Assembly: GCA_018292915.2 (NCBI GenBank)
Contig: JACVVK020000382.1
Location: forward strand, 600,001 to 664,000
DNA from: Batillaria attramentaria
Taxonomy: Eukaryota > Mollusca > Gastropoda > Batillariidae
Reading direction: 5' to 3'
DNA: 64,000 nucleotides
Below the pieces are notes generated by a model, which was not told where the DNA came from, made no database searches, and saw only the letters and a program-made list of their open reading frames with translations. Shown piece by piece: positions 22,620 through 34,977 of this stretch (position 1 is the first letter of the stretch; every line of letters starts with the position of its first letter). The position numbers and the translations under genes were made by a program.

Positions 22620-23720
22620 GAAGGGGGAGGGGGAAAGGGATGGGGTGAAAGGGGAGGAGAAGGGCCTGAGAGGGATGGCTGGATGGAGATCTAGATTGGC
22701 TGACACCCTCAGTTTGAAGGTGTCAGTAGTTGGGGCGGGGACAACTTGTGTAGGGAGGTTGTGCCACTTGAATCCGGTATGGTGCGCGGAGACTGAGAAA
22801 GACATTAATTTTGACGATACTGGATGCGGCAGGTGATGAGGTTGTAATCGCAAGGATGGGCACGACGAGAGCATGAATGTTGTGGGATTAGTTTGTCGAA
22901 GTGAAGATGGACCTCACCGCTCCTGGCCTTGTACATGATGGTTCTGGCTGCTCTCCGTCCGAGTCTGTCCTGAAAGGAGGGCCAGCTGAGGGTCTTGAGC
23001 ATCTGGCCAATGGTGGATGTGTTTCGACGACAGCCGGTTGAGAACAAATCGGGCTGCCCTGTGCTGTACTGCTTCTATCTTATATCAATGTCTTTTTGTA
23101 CGTAGAGATACAGGTTGAGGTGACCATATCGAGGCTGTGGTTGGGGAGCCTGTATGTTTTCGTTGTTTCGAACGCGTCACTGATAGCACGCTGCATTTGT
23201 CTGGGTGGAAAGACATTTCCCATTCAGTCGGACTCCCACTGTGCCGGTTGGTCAAGGTCTTGAGTGCCTTGTGATCATTGGTGGTGGTGGTGATGTGGTA
23301 GACTCTGTCAGGGAGCTCATCAGTTTATGTGCACTGACCAGGAACAAACTCGGCCCGAGGACCGTGCCCTGCGGCACGCAGGATTTTACAGGAATATGCT
23401 TTGACTGCCGTGCATGCTTTCAACCACCATTGCTTGACGGAGTCCTGTCGCTCAGGGTGCTGGCAGTCCAGGCATCCAATTCAGTTCAATTCAGTTCATA
23501 ATACTTTATTGTCTGTTTAAGAGAGAATCTAAAACAATTTTCTTTGGCCTCACAGCGGACAGCCTCGGATGCCGTAGTCAGTGAACATTTTATGGATCAG
23601 CAAGTTTGCCGCCTTGTCAAACGCTTTCGCCAAGTCTTTGTCATTGATGTTGGTCTGCACCCCCTAGTTCCAGGTTTGTTGTGAGCTCCTCATGGAGACC
23701 CAGGGGTTGAGCATGATCCG
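22620..23720 (-). pseudogene. Degenerate non-LTR retrotransposon reverse transcriptase fragment
   Basis: On the minus strand, RT-like pieces occur in order but in shifting frames. 'DKDLAKAFDKAANLLIHKM' and 'TDYGIRG' lie near 23570-23660, 'VPQGTVLGPSLFL' near 23350-23390, and 'FHPDKCSVLSVT' near 23190-23220. A C-terminal block follows (22805-23047) with RLGRRAARTIMYKA and LIPQHSCSRRAHPCDY, then WHNLPTQVV and TDTFKLRVS near 22690-22760. This is the layout of CR1/L2/Jockey-type RTs. The catalytic YADD segment is missing, frames are broken, and a short foreign piece (about 23478-23556, with 'caattcagtt' repeats) interrupts the gene. It cannot be functional. Confidence 0.8.
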
Positions 23721-24046
23721 CCTTATGTGAAGCCATGATGTTGATGGGACATCACTGGTCTAGAGGTCGGTGCATCATCGTGTTTGTACTTATGATTAGC
23801 CTAGTTATGGGTATGTGATACATCAAGTTGTACATGTACGCTCTGGATTCCCGGCGCCATGGCGGTCTTCTCGTTTTGCTTCACTAACCTTGCTGATGGC
23901 TAGTGATAAACCTATTATTTTGTACATGATCGTCACAGTTTTATTCACTGAAGCAGTGCTACGCCTTTTTGTTTGTTTTTAGTGTGGGTGAGTGGCTGGC
24001 TAGTCAGCTGGTTGGCTGGTCGTGTGAACGAAAATGAACGCCGTGA

Positions 24047-24079
<33 letters not shown>

Positions 24080-24864
24080 GTGTGTGGTGCTGTTGTTTAT
24101 CGCCCCCACCCCCACCCCCACCCGCTTCGTTTGGTTTGTGCAGCCGCCTGACAGCAGATTTCCAGGCACACCATGTACAGGACAGAGGACTGAGAAAATA
24201 GCCTCTCCAAAACTAAACTTATTTTGTGAGATTGAGGTGTTAGTTTGCCGTTAGTGTTAAGGTTACTTCTTGTTTTTTGAACAAGTATCAAAACCTGTTC
24301 TTTTTCGACTTAGTGTAGCTTCATTGATTCCAGTCGTCACTGAGTGGCGCCACCTGCTCCCAATGGACCGGAAGTTGTAATGCCAGCTAACATTGCACTA
24401 AATCCGTTTATACTCAGTACTTCCTCAAAAAATATGAGGACAGCATTTTGTTTTTTAATAATGATTTTTAAAAGGGTGCATGCATTAAAAAGTATCCATT
24501 GAATTCTCGACCAAAACGTGATAATGGCGCTGGCGCATATTAAACTAAGCTGTCTTGTGACAGAAACGGGAATCGCCGTTTCGAATCACTTTAGCGTAGA
24601 CTTGCTGGCAATTTTTTTTTTTCTCTCTCTCTCTCTAGTATAATTGACCGAGTTGCTTTGTTTTGTTGTTACTGCCCTTTTTGCAAGTGTGTTTGTTGGT
24701 GATGGTGTAGAATGGGGGTTGGGGAGGGGGGGTGTGGGGGGGGAGATTGCAATGTTGTGTGAAAACGAACTAGTTTTGTACGTGACGGTAACTTCCCGTT
24801 GCACTCCCCCTATTTCATCATAACGTTTCTTTACCACACAAGAAGCCATCGACAAGACCATCCG

Positions 24865-24903
<39 letters not shown>

Positions 24904-25784
24904 GAGCGTCCACCGGGCAATGACAAGCTAAACGAAAAACGCCCACAAGAAGCGAAAGAGAGATCAGGAGCAGAATAATGAGGGGCAGGATAATAGCCAA
25001 ACCATTGGGGGCAGTACATAAGACGAATTCAGGCTTATATTTTTTTCTGTTCTCATAAACACAAACAATCTGTTCTACAATAAATTATTCGTTTATTGAT
25101 TGGCAAAGAATTTCACCTTTTATGAACTTGCACACTAAGATGAGAATCACAAAACTTGTCCATTGACGCATGCAAAGAAAATCAGGCAATCTAACCATTA
25201 TCAAAACTGAAGGTACAATTAAGAAATCATAGGTTCACAAGGGTGCCTCACAAAATAAGGGTGCCTCACATAATATTGCACATGGAATACAAGGAAATGA
25301 AAAATAAATCAGCTGTATTGTTTCCTTACAGACCCTGTGGTATGAGTGGTACGAGAAGAACATGTACAATGAATCAAAACTGACCTTTGTACTTCACAAG
25401 GGTGTGCAGTTACAGACAACAATCCTTACTTTCCATTACTTTTTCTTTATGATTCTGCATGGTGAAAAGAAGATATACACTGCTAAAATACCCCCCCCCC
25501 CCCCCAAAAAAAAAAAAAAAAAAAGGGTTTAAGGTAACCAACCTATCCATCCAGAGCATCTTGAATATTTTTCCTCTGGCCTATCAGACGAGTTTTGAAA
25601 AAAAGATTAAACAATGAGGTATTTGAGAAAACTTTTTTTTATGACAGTTTGTTCAATACCTGCAAAGACTTTGTTTTCAACCAGAAAGCTATAAATAAAT
25701 CAAAGGGGTAATCATGAACTCGAGGTAGTGTTGAAAAGATGATATTTGTGTACTTTTGTTAGTCTTCACAAAATGAAGGTAGCA
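23721..25784. other. Gene-poor stretch with several microsatellites
   Basis: No exon is recognised. Simple repeats include (GT)n at about 24045-24085, (CT)n at about 24620-24638 and (CT)n-(CA)n at about 24867-24902. A C16/A20 homopolymer pair lies near 25491-25524. A G-rich segment (24716-24744) is low complexity. Confidence 0.5.
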
Positions 25785-26293
25785 CCGGCCCCCGTAGTGT
25801 AGTGGTTAGCACTTCGGATCATGGACTGGGAGACCTGGGTTCGAATCCCAGCCGAGGCAAGCGGGATTTTTCCTACCTAGGTCGGCTCCTACCCAGAGCG
25901 GGTGTGCTATGGGCCCGATGGGGAGGCTGTTGCCACACAGCCGAGTTTCACCCACTTCACGGGTGCGACTTTAGGGGTGCTTCCCTTAGTATGACACGTC
26001 TCATGATGTGGATGATTACACAGCCGGCACCGCAGGTGCCGTAGTTCCCGGGCCTGGTTAATGCCAGGATATTTATGACAGGAAGCGTGGAATGCGGCCC
26101 TGTCCCGCAGTCCCAAACCACATGGACCTCCATAGCATCATCTTACTATCAATAGAATCATCCTCATCTCCATCCTCATGCATAATAAAAATTGTCCCAG
26201 CTTCCGAGTCCTCCGTGGGTTCCACCCATGACCTGGGAGGAACACCAATGGAGCTGGCAAAGAGTTGGGGCAGCCAAAAAAAAAAAAAAAAAA
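25785..26293 (+). mobile_element. Complete ~509 bp tRNA-derived SINE with target-site duplication
   Basis: The 5' end ('ccggcccccgtagtgtagtg', 'gttagcacttcggatcatgg', 'ggttcgaatcccagccgagg') is a tRNA-like head with A-box and B-box promoter motifs. A ~430 bp body and a poly(A) tail of about 20 follow. The 15 bp word 'aaaatgaaggtagca' occurs at 25770-25784 and again at 26294-26308, the expected duplication of LINE-mediated insertion. The same body occurs at 1-289. It is not a functional tRNA gene: the head is followed by SINE body, not a terminator. Confidence 0.93.
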
Positions 26294-27346
26294 AAAATGA
26301 AGGTAGCAGCATAGTACTGAATAAAAATTGCAATCATTTGTTTCAGGTAACTAAAACCATAGCTTCAAACTCATGAAAGAGAGTTTTGAATGATACCTTG
26401 AGGATTGCCATGACCTCGCATACAACAGGTATGCCATACAATAGGGCCAATATGTTCAAGTTGAACAAAGCACAAGATACAAAAACTTACAGCCATGCGT
26501 GACCACGACCACACATTTTTTTTTTTTAAATTGTAACGTAATATGTCCGTGTAAGGATGTATTATACCTGTGTGTATGTAACGTGTATGTAGCATATATG
26601 TAACATGTATGTAATGCTACACTGCTACCAAAGACCTTGGAATCAGATGTTTCCAAGATCTTTGCTGCTACTGTGAGGCGCCCAGAGTTCCAGCAGGAGG
26701 ATGGGCGCCAGACAAATCCTCATTACCTGTATTATTATTATTATTATTTTTAAGTGGTGCACATTCACTGCCTCCTAACTGTTTACCTGCCCAAAAAAAG
26801 TCAAATCATCCTGAAACTAAAACGTACCAGGGTTTAACAACGAACATATAAACAACTTACAATAATCATAATTCACAATAAAAGTATCATAAATATTATA
26901 TTGTCGTAATATGATAACATGTTTTGCACCATACTTGAGAACAAAGGGCGCCTGATAAACACATGCACATATATATAGTAGTAGTAGTAGCTAGTAGTAC
27001 CAGTACTACATGTATAGTAGTAGCTGTAGCACATGTAGTAGTAGTAAAACGGAGTTGCTTGTTCAAATAGCTGTAAGCCTTGTACCCTACACTGTCTACA
27101 GTGCAAGCCAAACAAGACCCAATACAGTCGTCATGAAATTACACAATAAAGGTCTGCAATTTCAAACCCTTGTCTTGAAGATACTTTGACGCATTAAAAG
27201 AATACCTGTACCTAAAACATGTAGTTGAAGAAGGGTGCTACACAGAACTTCAGAAAGTCAGCCAAATTCCATTAGTTTTACAACCATAAACCCATCTACA
27301 CAAGTGCAGCGGTTCCTATACGTGGGAAATGTAACAGGACAGATTT

Positions 27347-27570
27347 TCTGGTTGACTAAAACTGTAGGACATTTGTCCTAAATCTTGTACATTCATTGCA
27401 GAAATGATAAGACAGCTGTCCACCTTGGTAAGAAAAGTAATCGGACATTTTGGATGGGTCTGGTTGACTAAAACTGTAGGACATTTGTCCTAAATATTGT
27501 ACATTCATTGCAGAAATGATAAGACAGCTGTCCACCTTGGTAAGAAAAGTAATCGGACATTTTGGATGGG
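27347..27570. repeat. 112 bp perfect tandem duplication (two copies)
   Basis: 27347-27458 and 27459-27570 are identical except for 'aatcttg' versus 'aatattg'. The unit begins 'tctggttgactaaaactgta' and contains 'gacatttgtcc'. The near identity implies a recent event, or an assembly collapse or expansion. Confidence 0.95.
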
Positions 27571-28965
27571 TCTATGAGCGATGTCCAACGCAGATATAAA
27601 GCCCTACAAGTGGAAAAGACCTAACAAGGCAGCTACTTTGAAAATAAACCCTGCCTCAAGGCCAAATCCTGTCTGAGTGATCGGTGACATCAAACAAAAA
27701 ACACATTCTCGTAGTAAGCCGATACATGGCTTGAGGTGGGTTAGCGGTGGAAAGCCATGCAATCTATCTGATTTGAATGATCACACAAATAACAGCAGTT
27801 AAAGTCTGTAAGCATGAATGGCAAAAGCACACAGAAACACACAGCTTGAACACCAGTAAAATTATTAAAGCCAACAGCTTTTTTTTTTCAACGCTAGTCT
27901 AATTTCATAATAAATTTGTGTCAACAATGCATCTTGCCTCTTTTTTTCCTCAAGATTGAAAAACAAAGGCTGTACATACCATTTTTAAACTTTTCATAGT
28001 AATCAATGCAGACACTCGAAGTCCAAAACCTTTCTTCTCTCTCTTTCTCTATCTCTCTCTCTCTCTCTCTCTCGCACACACTTTCCCTTACTTGAAAAAA
28101 AAAAAAAAAAACAATTCTGAACTTAACGTACAGACACTAAAGCTGACACTAATAACAAACAAACATTTATGAAAGGAGACTCAAATAATACCAGAACCAA
28201 AATCAAAAGACAGCACCAGGTAGATACAAAAACATGAAAACTTCAACAATTTAAAAGTCAGTTGCTTTTTTTTTTGCTTTTTTTTTTTTTTTCATCTGGG
28301 AAATGAAGTACCGTACTTTGCACTAGGGTGATGCGTTGGCTTTCTGATTATGCAAACAACAACAGTACCAGACAAAGTTTTCACACAAACCAAACTGCAG
28401 TTCAATCCAACAAAGAAAGCACCAGCTCGATATTCATGTGTAATAAAAACTTCTCCTTTTTTCCCCCCCAAATGTACTGTTTTATTGAAACTGAGGCTTC
28501 AGTTGTCTCTTTTTATTGGATGATCACAGCGATGGCATTGACAACACCCATCTAGCTAGTATCCACCAACAAAGCACCACAGCACACATTGAAAGAAAAT
28601 ATAGCTATACAAAAAACACACATATGGGACTTGGAATTTGGCATCGTAATATATATATGTATACATTTTTAAAACATTTTTTCCTCTCAGTCAATGATTC
28701 CGGAAAAGGGGTGACAGAACGACACGTTATTCCTCAGTATCATTTCGCAGGAATTGGTTTCGGAGAAATGATACTAAAAGGTGGAGAGAAAAAAGATTTA
28801 AGATGCAACACAACACAGGAATACGATTTTTTGCATAGAAACTGCAAACAAGGATTCCAACAAATGAAAGCAAATGAGTGAAATGTACAACTCAGGCATT
28901 ACTGGCCAGGAACAGGAAGCTAGGTTGAGACAAGCAGCCTCACGATTTGACCAACAAAACAGCTA

Positions 28966-28996
<31 letters not shown>

Positions 28997-29280
28997 GAAT
29001 AAATTTGAAAAAAAAAAATTTTCAGACAACAGTCTGCAGTGAATTTGGTAATGACAGCAACATAAACTACAAAAAAAAAAAAAATAAATAAAATTAATTA
29101 ACCATAACCACAGCTCCTGTTTATAAAGTCCCTGTTGGTATTTCTCTCGTTTGAAAAGCAACTTCACAGACACAATTTTACATTCCTAAAAACAGACAGA
29201 GGAGTCCTACAATATGCTTCAACAGATGTACGCAAACCTGACAACAGTGTGCTGACACTAAAAGGTGAACTTACATGGAT

Positions 29281-29294
29281 CTCTCTCTCTCACG

Positions 29295-29345
<51 letters not shown>

Positions 29346-29356
29346 ACACACACAGT
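29281..29356. repeat. (CT)n-(CA)n microsatellite
   Basis: A CT run followed by CGCA and about 30 CA units. Confidence 0.9.
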
Positions 29357-30764
29357 GACAAACACCCACACACCCTCTTCGTAATTATGAATTTCAAACA
29401 AAATTGTATCAAATGAAAATGACAGAATAAAGACAATGACCATGTTAGTGCTCTTGTATGGATATAACTATTGCCTTTAAACAAAAAAAATGTTTATAGA
29501 TGAGTTGTTCTCACAAAAGTAAAAGCGTAAAAATGAAAAAACATTAGCATCACAGATGTGTATATATATATGCAGACAAAAAAGAGAAAATATAAATTTT
29601 AGTTTTAAACACTCTAGAAACCACTGTAAGAATGCACCACCTAACATCACACAGTCACACCATCTCGCAAACAAAGTCCACAAAGTCCTCAGCACATGCA
29701 CATCAAATGATGAATCCTAACAACTTTACAAAACTTTGAAACCAATTCAGCTTCCATGCTACGAGTTATCTCCCTTCGAGAAACTGCCCTCCAGCTGAAT
29801 CTGCCCAACAGAATTCACTTCTAGTTCTACCATCTTCGGGAAAAAGGGCCCAAGCAATATGGATTTGATTGGCAATTAGACCCTTTTTCCATGTGACAGC
29901 TGGTTTCCATGCCGCGACTGGTGGAATTCTGTTGGCCGAGTTTCTTGTCAGAGTTACGTTCGCACCAAGATAACGCCTACCTTGAAGTTTCACCTCTATA
30001 TATATTTACATACACAGTTCACCGTTCTAACTGTACAGTGCCACCATGGAAGCAAAATGTAAATGAAAAACGAATACTGTTCTTGTGCAAAGAGTAGCAA
30101 AGTGGTGGGAAGGTGAGTTTGAATAGAATACAACTGAGATATACTGTATACTGGTTTTCAGCTGTTCTTACTGATAAAAGTCAGAAAAAATGCTATTTCA
30201 TGTACATCTACCATGTAAACTGTACAAGCTTTGGTTTGAATACAGTATAGTCACTCCAGCTGGCGAGGCTACGAACGTTAATTTCTATTTTCAGGTACAT
30301 CCATGATTCACATTTATGTTCTTGACATGGGTGTGAAATTTATGGATTCCTGTAAATGCTTTTCTATTCTCTACCACTAGGATTACTCATCCTTCCATTC
30401 CAATACCATCCTGAAGTGTAACTGCAGCCATCAACTGCCACCCCCTTGTATGCATCACAATTTCAAAGCAAAGTCCACAAAATACTGCACTTCTGAAGAC
30501 ATTTAAAGATGAATTTAATAAAGGTGATCAAGGGTGTTCATGCATCGACAAGAAAATAACTAGAGACATTGTCATGAACTGGTCGATGCCATTGATGGTA
30601 AGTAACATGAGCGATGAATGGAAAGCAATCACCAAAAGACACGTATTTTCCAAAGTACAGTACTGCACAGTGAAATGTAATGAAGAGACACTATGTCTTT
30701 AAAACCAATGTCACAAGACATGCAGCTTTGGATAACATGAACAAGATCCTAGTTGACATGATCA

Positions 30765-31960
30765 CTAACAACATCCCCCAGACTCCGCCTCCCCTTCAGC
30801 AAGGTGCACAGTCTCCCTGGGGCGGGCAAAGCCCGGTTTGACACCGTCCCATCCGTCCTCCATGCGGATGTGACCGTCCTGTAAGTGCTGGTATGTGTCC
30901 TGGGCGATCATGGAGAAAGCATCTTCAATATGTTGCCCTGACTTTGCTGAGGTCTCAAAGAACTTCAGTCCATGCATCTCGGCAAAGCGCCGACCTTCCC
31001 TCGCTGTGACCTGACGTGCGTCTTCTTTGTCTGACTTGTGACCTAGGATGAGGAAGATAGCTTTGTGCGGCTCAATGTGGGTTCTTGCTTCTTCGTACCA
31101 GTCACGTAGATTCTCAAATGTGCTGCGCTTTGTAATGTCATACACAATGATCACACCGACTGAATTCCGGTAGTATGAACGTGTGATGGACCTGGAACAG
31201 GAGGTAAAGTACAACAATTCTCTTTAATCTGAAACTACAGACAACCAAAGATTTTCATGAACTGCAGACACCCCCCACCCCCTCTCTCTCTCTCACACAC
31301 ACACACACAGACAGACACACACACAAAACGGCATACACACACAGATGACCTCTCACAACACACTGTGCATACTGTCATAAATGGATGTAAGTACATGTAT
31401 GTGGCATGTGTATTGGTGTAATACTAAAAGTAATGTACACTAAAGTCATAAGAAAACATTCCACCTTTTTTTCTTTTTTCAAGACATGCATGTGTAAAAT
31501 TTGCAAGCTGAGAACACTTCTCATCTCTGTAGTCACCAAGGCAAATTCTGCAAATACATACTGAAACCACTGACCATCAAACAAAACAAACATAAACATG
31601 TTGAGCAATTTGGACCAAATGAGCACGAGGCCATCTTGAATACATTAGTCTGTAAACATGCCAATCATTCGCCTCTCAAAACACTTGGAAATAACAATGA
31701 CACAAAGAAACGATAACAGAGAAATGTTGCCTAGACCGTTACCTAAATCTTTCTTGACCTGCCGTGTCCCAGATCTGTAGCTTGACCCTAACACCAGGCT
31801 TGACTTCCATCAGACGTGCGTAGAAGTCGACTCCAACTGTAGGATCGCAAGCGTCCTCGAATTTGCCATCGGTGAAGTAGCGTAGAATGGAAGACTTCCC
31901 TACTGTACTGTCACCGATCAAGATCAGTCTGAACTGATACTCAAATATTGGTTCACACAT
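30765..31960 (-). CDS. RAB39: RAB39 small GTPase, 214 aa, two exons
   Basis: This is a membrane-anchored Rab switch. Family members act in endolysosomal, phagosome and autophagy trafficking. The exons are 31960-31743 (donor GTAACG) and 31191-30765 (acceptor CCAG). Phase 2 joins them as AG|G = Arg73. Total is 645 nt. Residues 16-23 GDSTVGKS form the P-loop. PTVGVDF (switch I, Thr41) and DTAGQE at 65-70 follow. Rab39-type SITRSYYRNSVG follows the junction directly. The guanine-specificity loop is GHKSD (123-127, the HKxD variant typical of RAB39), and ETSAK is at 152-156. QDGWEGVK of vertebrate RAB39 is matched by EDGWDGVK. The C-terminus GGCC-COOH is a double-geranylgeranyl site. Length equals the family norm. 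The start ATG gives the short N-terminus before YQFRLI seen in the family. Identification as RAB39 rests on these family-specific stretches. Confidence 0.95.
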
Positions 31961-33211
31961 CTTCGAAGTCGATTGCCGTAGGTTTCTCTCTGATGAAAGA
32001 TCAATACATTATCATGATTGAGAAAAAAGCAGTCGCCAGGATGTGCAGGGCGTCCAGTCCAGGGACGTAACTCTTGAGAAACAGTCCTAAAGAGTTGCGT
32101 CATTCTAAGGTGTCGTCTGCTACGGTGGAAGTGCGACGGTGTTTTTGTGCAAGACGTAAAGGTGGGTATGTATGTCCCAGGCACCTGGATGGTCAGGTTT
32201 GTTTTGCGTGCAGATTGCGTCGTCGGAGTTGATAAACATTTAATGAGATAAGATTCACGGAGAGCTATTTTTCTTTTGTCAATTGTTTCAGTCCTGTTCA
32301 TCACTTTCTTCAGAAGAGAATCGTCTCCATTGTTCAACATCCTTTGTCTATGCTGACCCTGGCAGGGTCATGTACGGGCATTTAGTGCAGTCGAATTACA
32401 AAGTAGTCTGCTGTTTGCCTTTATTCTCAGCTGATCACAGCTCATAATATCGTCTGTCCTCCCTGTGCTAGCTAATGGTCTATGTACTTGTACAGGTCTC
32501 CATGTGTATGACAATGTAATTTAACATAGTGGCACACACACACACACACACACACACACATTATAAAACAACAGTCTGACATATATATGCATATTCATTT
32601 TATATCGGTCAAAGTTGACACACAGTTTGGAGATCACACAGTGGAATTTTGCAATGAAATGCTAGTAATGAAACTGGATTTTGAAGTACACATTCTTGAA
32701 ATACCTGAACTCAGAAATGTGTAAATTACTGTAAATGGTGGAATGATCATTCAGGTTCATACTGGCTGCCGCTTGTGAATTTCAAACTAAAGTGAGTTTG
32801 TTTGTATGGTTGGAAAATAAATACCACCACAACACTGCAGAAAAATACCGGCTGAAAATTGCACTTGCAACACAGAATCTGCATTAGTGACACTACATCT
32901 TATACATGTGTTCAAATTCAGTGTAATGAAAGAAAACAAAATCACCTATGAATTTCACTCTAAACTAAATCACAACACTTTCAACGTAATATTCAGCTAA
33001 AAAAAGAAGTGTAAAATATTTTAATAGAACACAGCACAGCCAGCCTTTTTCTGCTCTTTGCAACAGTGGCATCACAGTATTTGGAGGGAACAAAGGCCGC
33101 AAACAAAATTGCATCATGTGAATACGCATGTGAAAAACTGAGCAAACTCTGGTGGCACATGATTTAAAATGGAGGGAAATCTGAAGTACATGTAACTCTC
33201 TCTCTCTCTCA

Positions 33212-33253
<42 letters not shown>

Positions 33254-33594
33254 GTCAATCGTGGTCATCTATGTGTAAAAAATCTTGTTTTCAACACATT
33301 AAACAATTTTTGTGCACAAAACAACTAAAAAAGTACATTATTTAATCTACTACAGTATATCATCAAACAATGATTCTTTCACTCTTAACAACAACAAAAT
33401 GTACACAATGCAGCCAGTGCATTAATATAAACACAACACGTTTAGGACACTCCTAAAAACAATTAAAACGTTCAGGTTTACTGGACCATACCTCAGTTGT
33501 GCTTTCTACACCTTGTGCTCTATCATAATACATGTACATGTACTTCTATACATACGATAATCATTGCACTAACTATGAGATCTGGCAAGAACAC
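31961..33594. other. RAB39 5' flank and intergenic sequence
   Basis: 31961 to roughly 32350 probably holds the RAB39 5' UTR and promoter. (CA)n runs lie at about 32533-32560 and (CT)-(CA)n at about 33197-33251. No exon is recognised. Confidence 0.45.
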
Positions 33595-33908
33595 TGTTGT
33601 ATTTTTCTCCTGCTATGTCGCTCTCTCAGTGCACTCGCAGAGAAGACACGGGATACAACAGGCTGGAACTCCAATACTTTATTAACAGAAGATGCGCAAG
33701 AACAAACTCATGAAAGAGGAAGAACCCAGAACGCTGTGCAGTACTGCTTATATACTAACAGGTCAGATCTAGAACATTCTGTAACATACTGGCAAGTACG
33801 GAATCTTTCCGAGGTTACGTAATCTGCTGACGTTACTGCACTCGCATGTTCTGGGATGGTCTAGAAATTTCCATCGAAATGCAGTGACTTTTCGCGATCT
33901 CTACAACA
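33595..33908 (-). mobile_element. Solo long terminal repeat (314 bp)
   Basis: On the minus strand it begins TGTTGTAG and ends ATACAACA, the TG...CA ends of LTRs. It contains a TATATAAG box (plus 33747-33754) and, about 65 bp further on, an AATAAA signal (plus 33678-33683), in the right order for U3-R-U5. The flanks are 'aacac' and 'gacac', a near-match to a 5 bp target duplication. No second LTR or gag-pol sequence lies nearby, so the internal part was probably lost by recombination. Confidence 0.7.
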
Positions 33909-34742
33909 GACACCAATACTCAACATAGCTGGAAGAAGTGATGATTAATCTGCAACAAAATGTGCATACCCGACAACACTGAGAGAGCTCATGCAGCTAA
34001 AATGACAAGACATAAGCCACAGCTGATGAAAATCTTGTACAGGATGAGATATAGCCTCACTGGGGCAAGACAACCTTGAGTAAAGTTAAACTGTAGTACA
34101 TGTAGCAATATTGTGCTGCTCTCGTGAAGTTTGCATTGCCAGTAATATGTGCACACGCTACCAAGCGGCAGTGTGGACATTATAAATACCGCATGTACAC
34201 CAAGTAATCCTTTTTAAGTATTGTCGAAGTGCAGAGTTCTAGAAGTACACCTGCATTTTCTCACTGGCATGCTGTGAATACAGTGATGCGGACTACCACC
34301 TTCACTGACTTGGGAATAGCGTTCCGCAGTTTGGGGGCTGCATTCTTGAACTTGAAGGACCGTATACTGTACTGCCTTCCACACTCAATGAGATTAAAGT
34401 TTCTCTTTGACACTTAGCAAATGTGTCTACTGCTCTCTGCACTACTACAAGGTACAGTCACAGGCAAATTACATCTGCAAGTGGTGCACACTGCAGCTGC
34501 AAGTTGTAAAAATCAACCAATGTGGCTGAAACAAGCGATGTACATGTATACATTCAATTTTTTAGCTTATTCTGAGATTTTTCTGAGATTATTCTGAGAT
34601 TTCTCACCATCTTCAGACTGCGGCAGATAGGAAGTATTTCCTGGTGCTGTCTTCCTTAGCACTGCCCCCACCTAGAGTACATTATACATGGACATTGCTC
34701 ACTCTCCTCCATTTTTTTTTTTCCTCCACGGCTTTTGTACAG

Positions 34743-34977
34743 TCACTTATACTGTGGAGATGTTTCATGTGAAGTTGATGTCCAAGGAAATCCACTGAGT
34801 TCCGTGGAACATTCGCAGTCCACAGTGGGACAGCAGGCGTGCTGGGACCTCATGTTGGCTTCAAAACCAGGGCTGAGATCTTGTCTTCTTTCTTCATTGC
34901 TGTGTGGTGATGACAGCAGCTCAGGGGAGGAGTCACTGTCAGTCAAGTTCTGAGTCAGACTCACTCAGCATACTGTC
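34743..34977 (-). CDS. BCL2-family gene, last exon (acidic tail)
   Basis: The acceptor TTTACAG is followed by GACAGT in phase 0, encoding DSMLSESDSEL. After one frame change it reads TDSDSSPELLSSPHSN to a stop at 34743. The frame change sits in a Ser-Asp repeat. Without it the exon stops after 12 codons. Assignment to the gene rests on phase and position only. Confidence 0.45.

Larger units (their letters stand above)
26309..30764. other. Gene-poor stretch; right part probably RAB39 3' UTR
   Basis: I see no exon. Contents include simple repeats: (TAG)n/(ACA)n near 26976-27045, (CT)n near 28037-28072, poly(A)/poly(T) runs near 28098, 28267-28292 and 28963-29087, and (CT)-(CA)n at 29281-29356. 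There is also the tandem duplication at 27347-27570. The sequence immediately left of 30765 must contain the RAB39 3' UTR, but no poly(A) site was assigned. Confidence 0.45.

Noticed and set aside
25785..25860. tRNA gene
   Set aside because: The tRNA-like head with a B box is the 5' end of a SINE with body, poly(A) tail and target duplication; similar heads at 35351, 44602 and 61632 are likewise SINEs.
29766..29993. 75-codon minus-strand frame (MKLQGRRYLGANVTL...)
   Set aside because: No splice sites or family resemblance; probably part of the RAB39 3' region.
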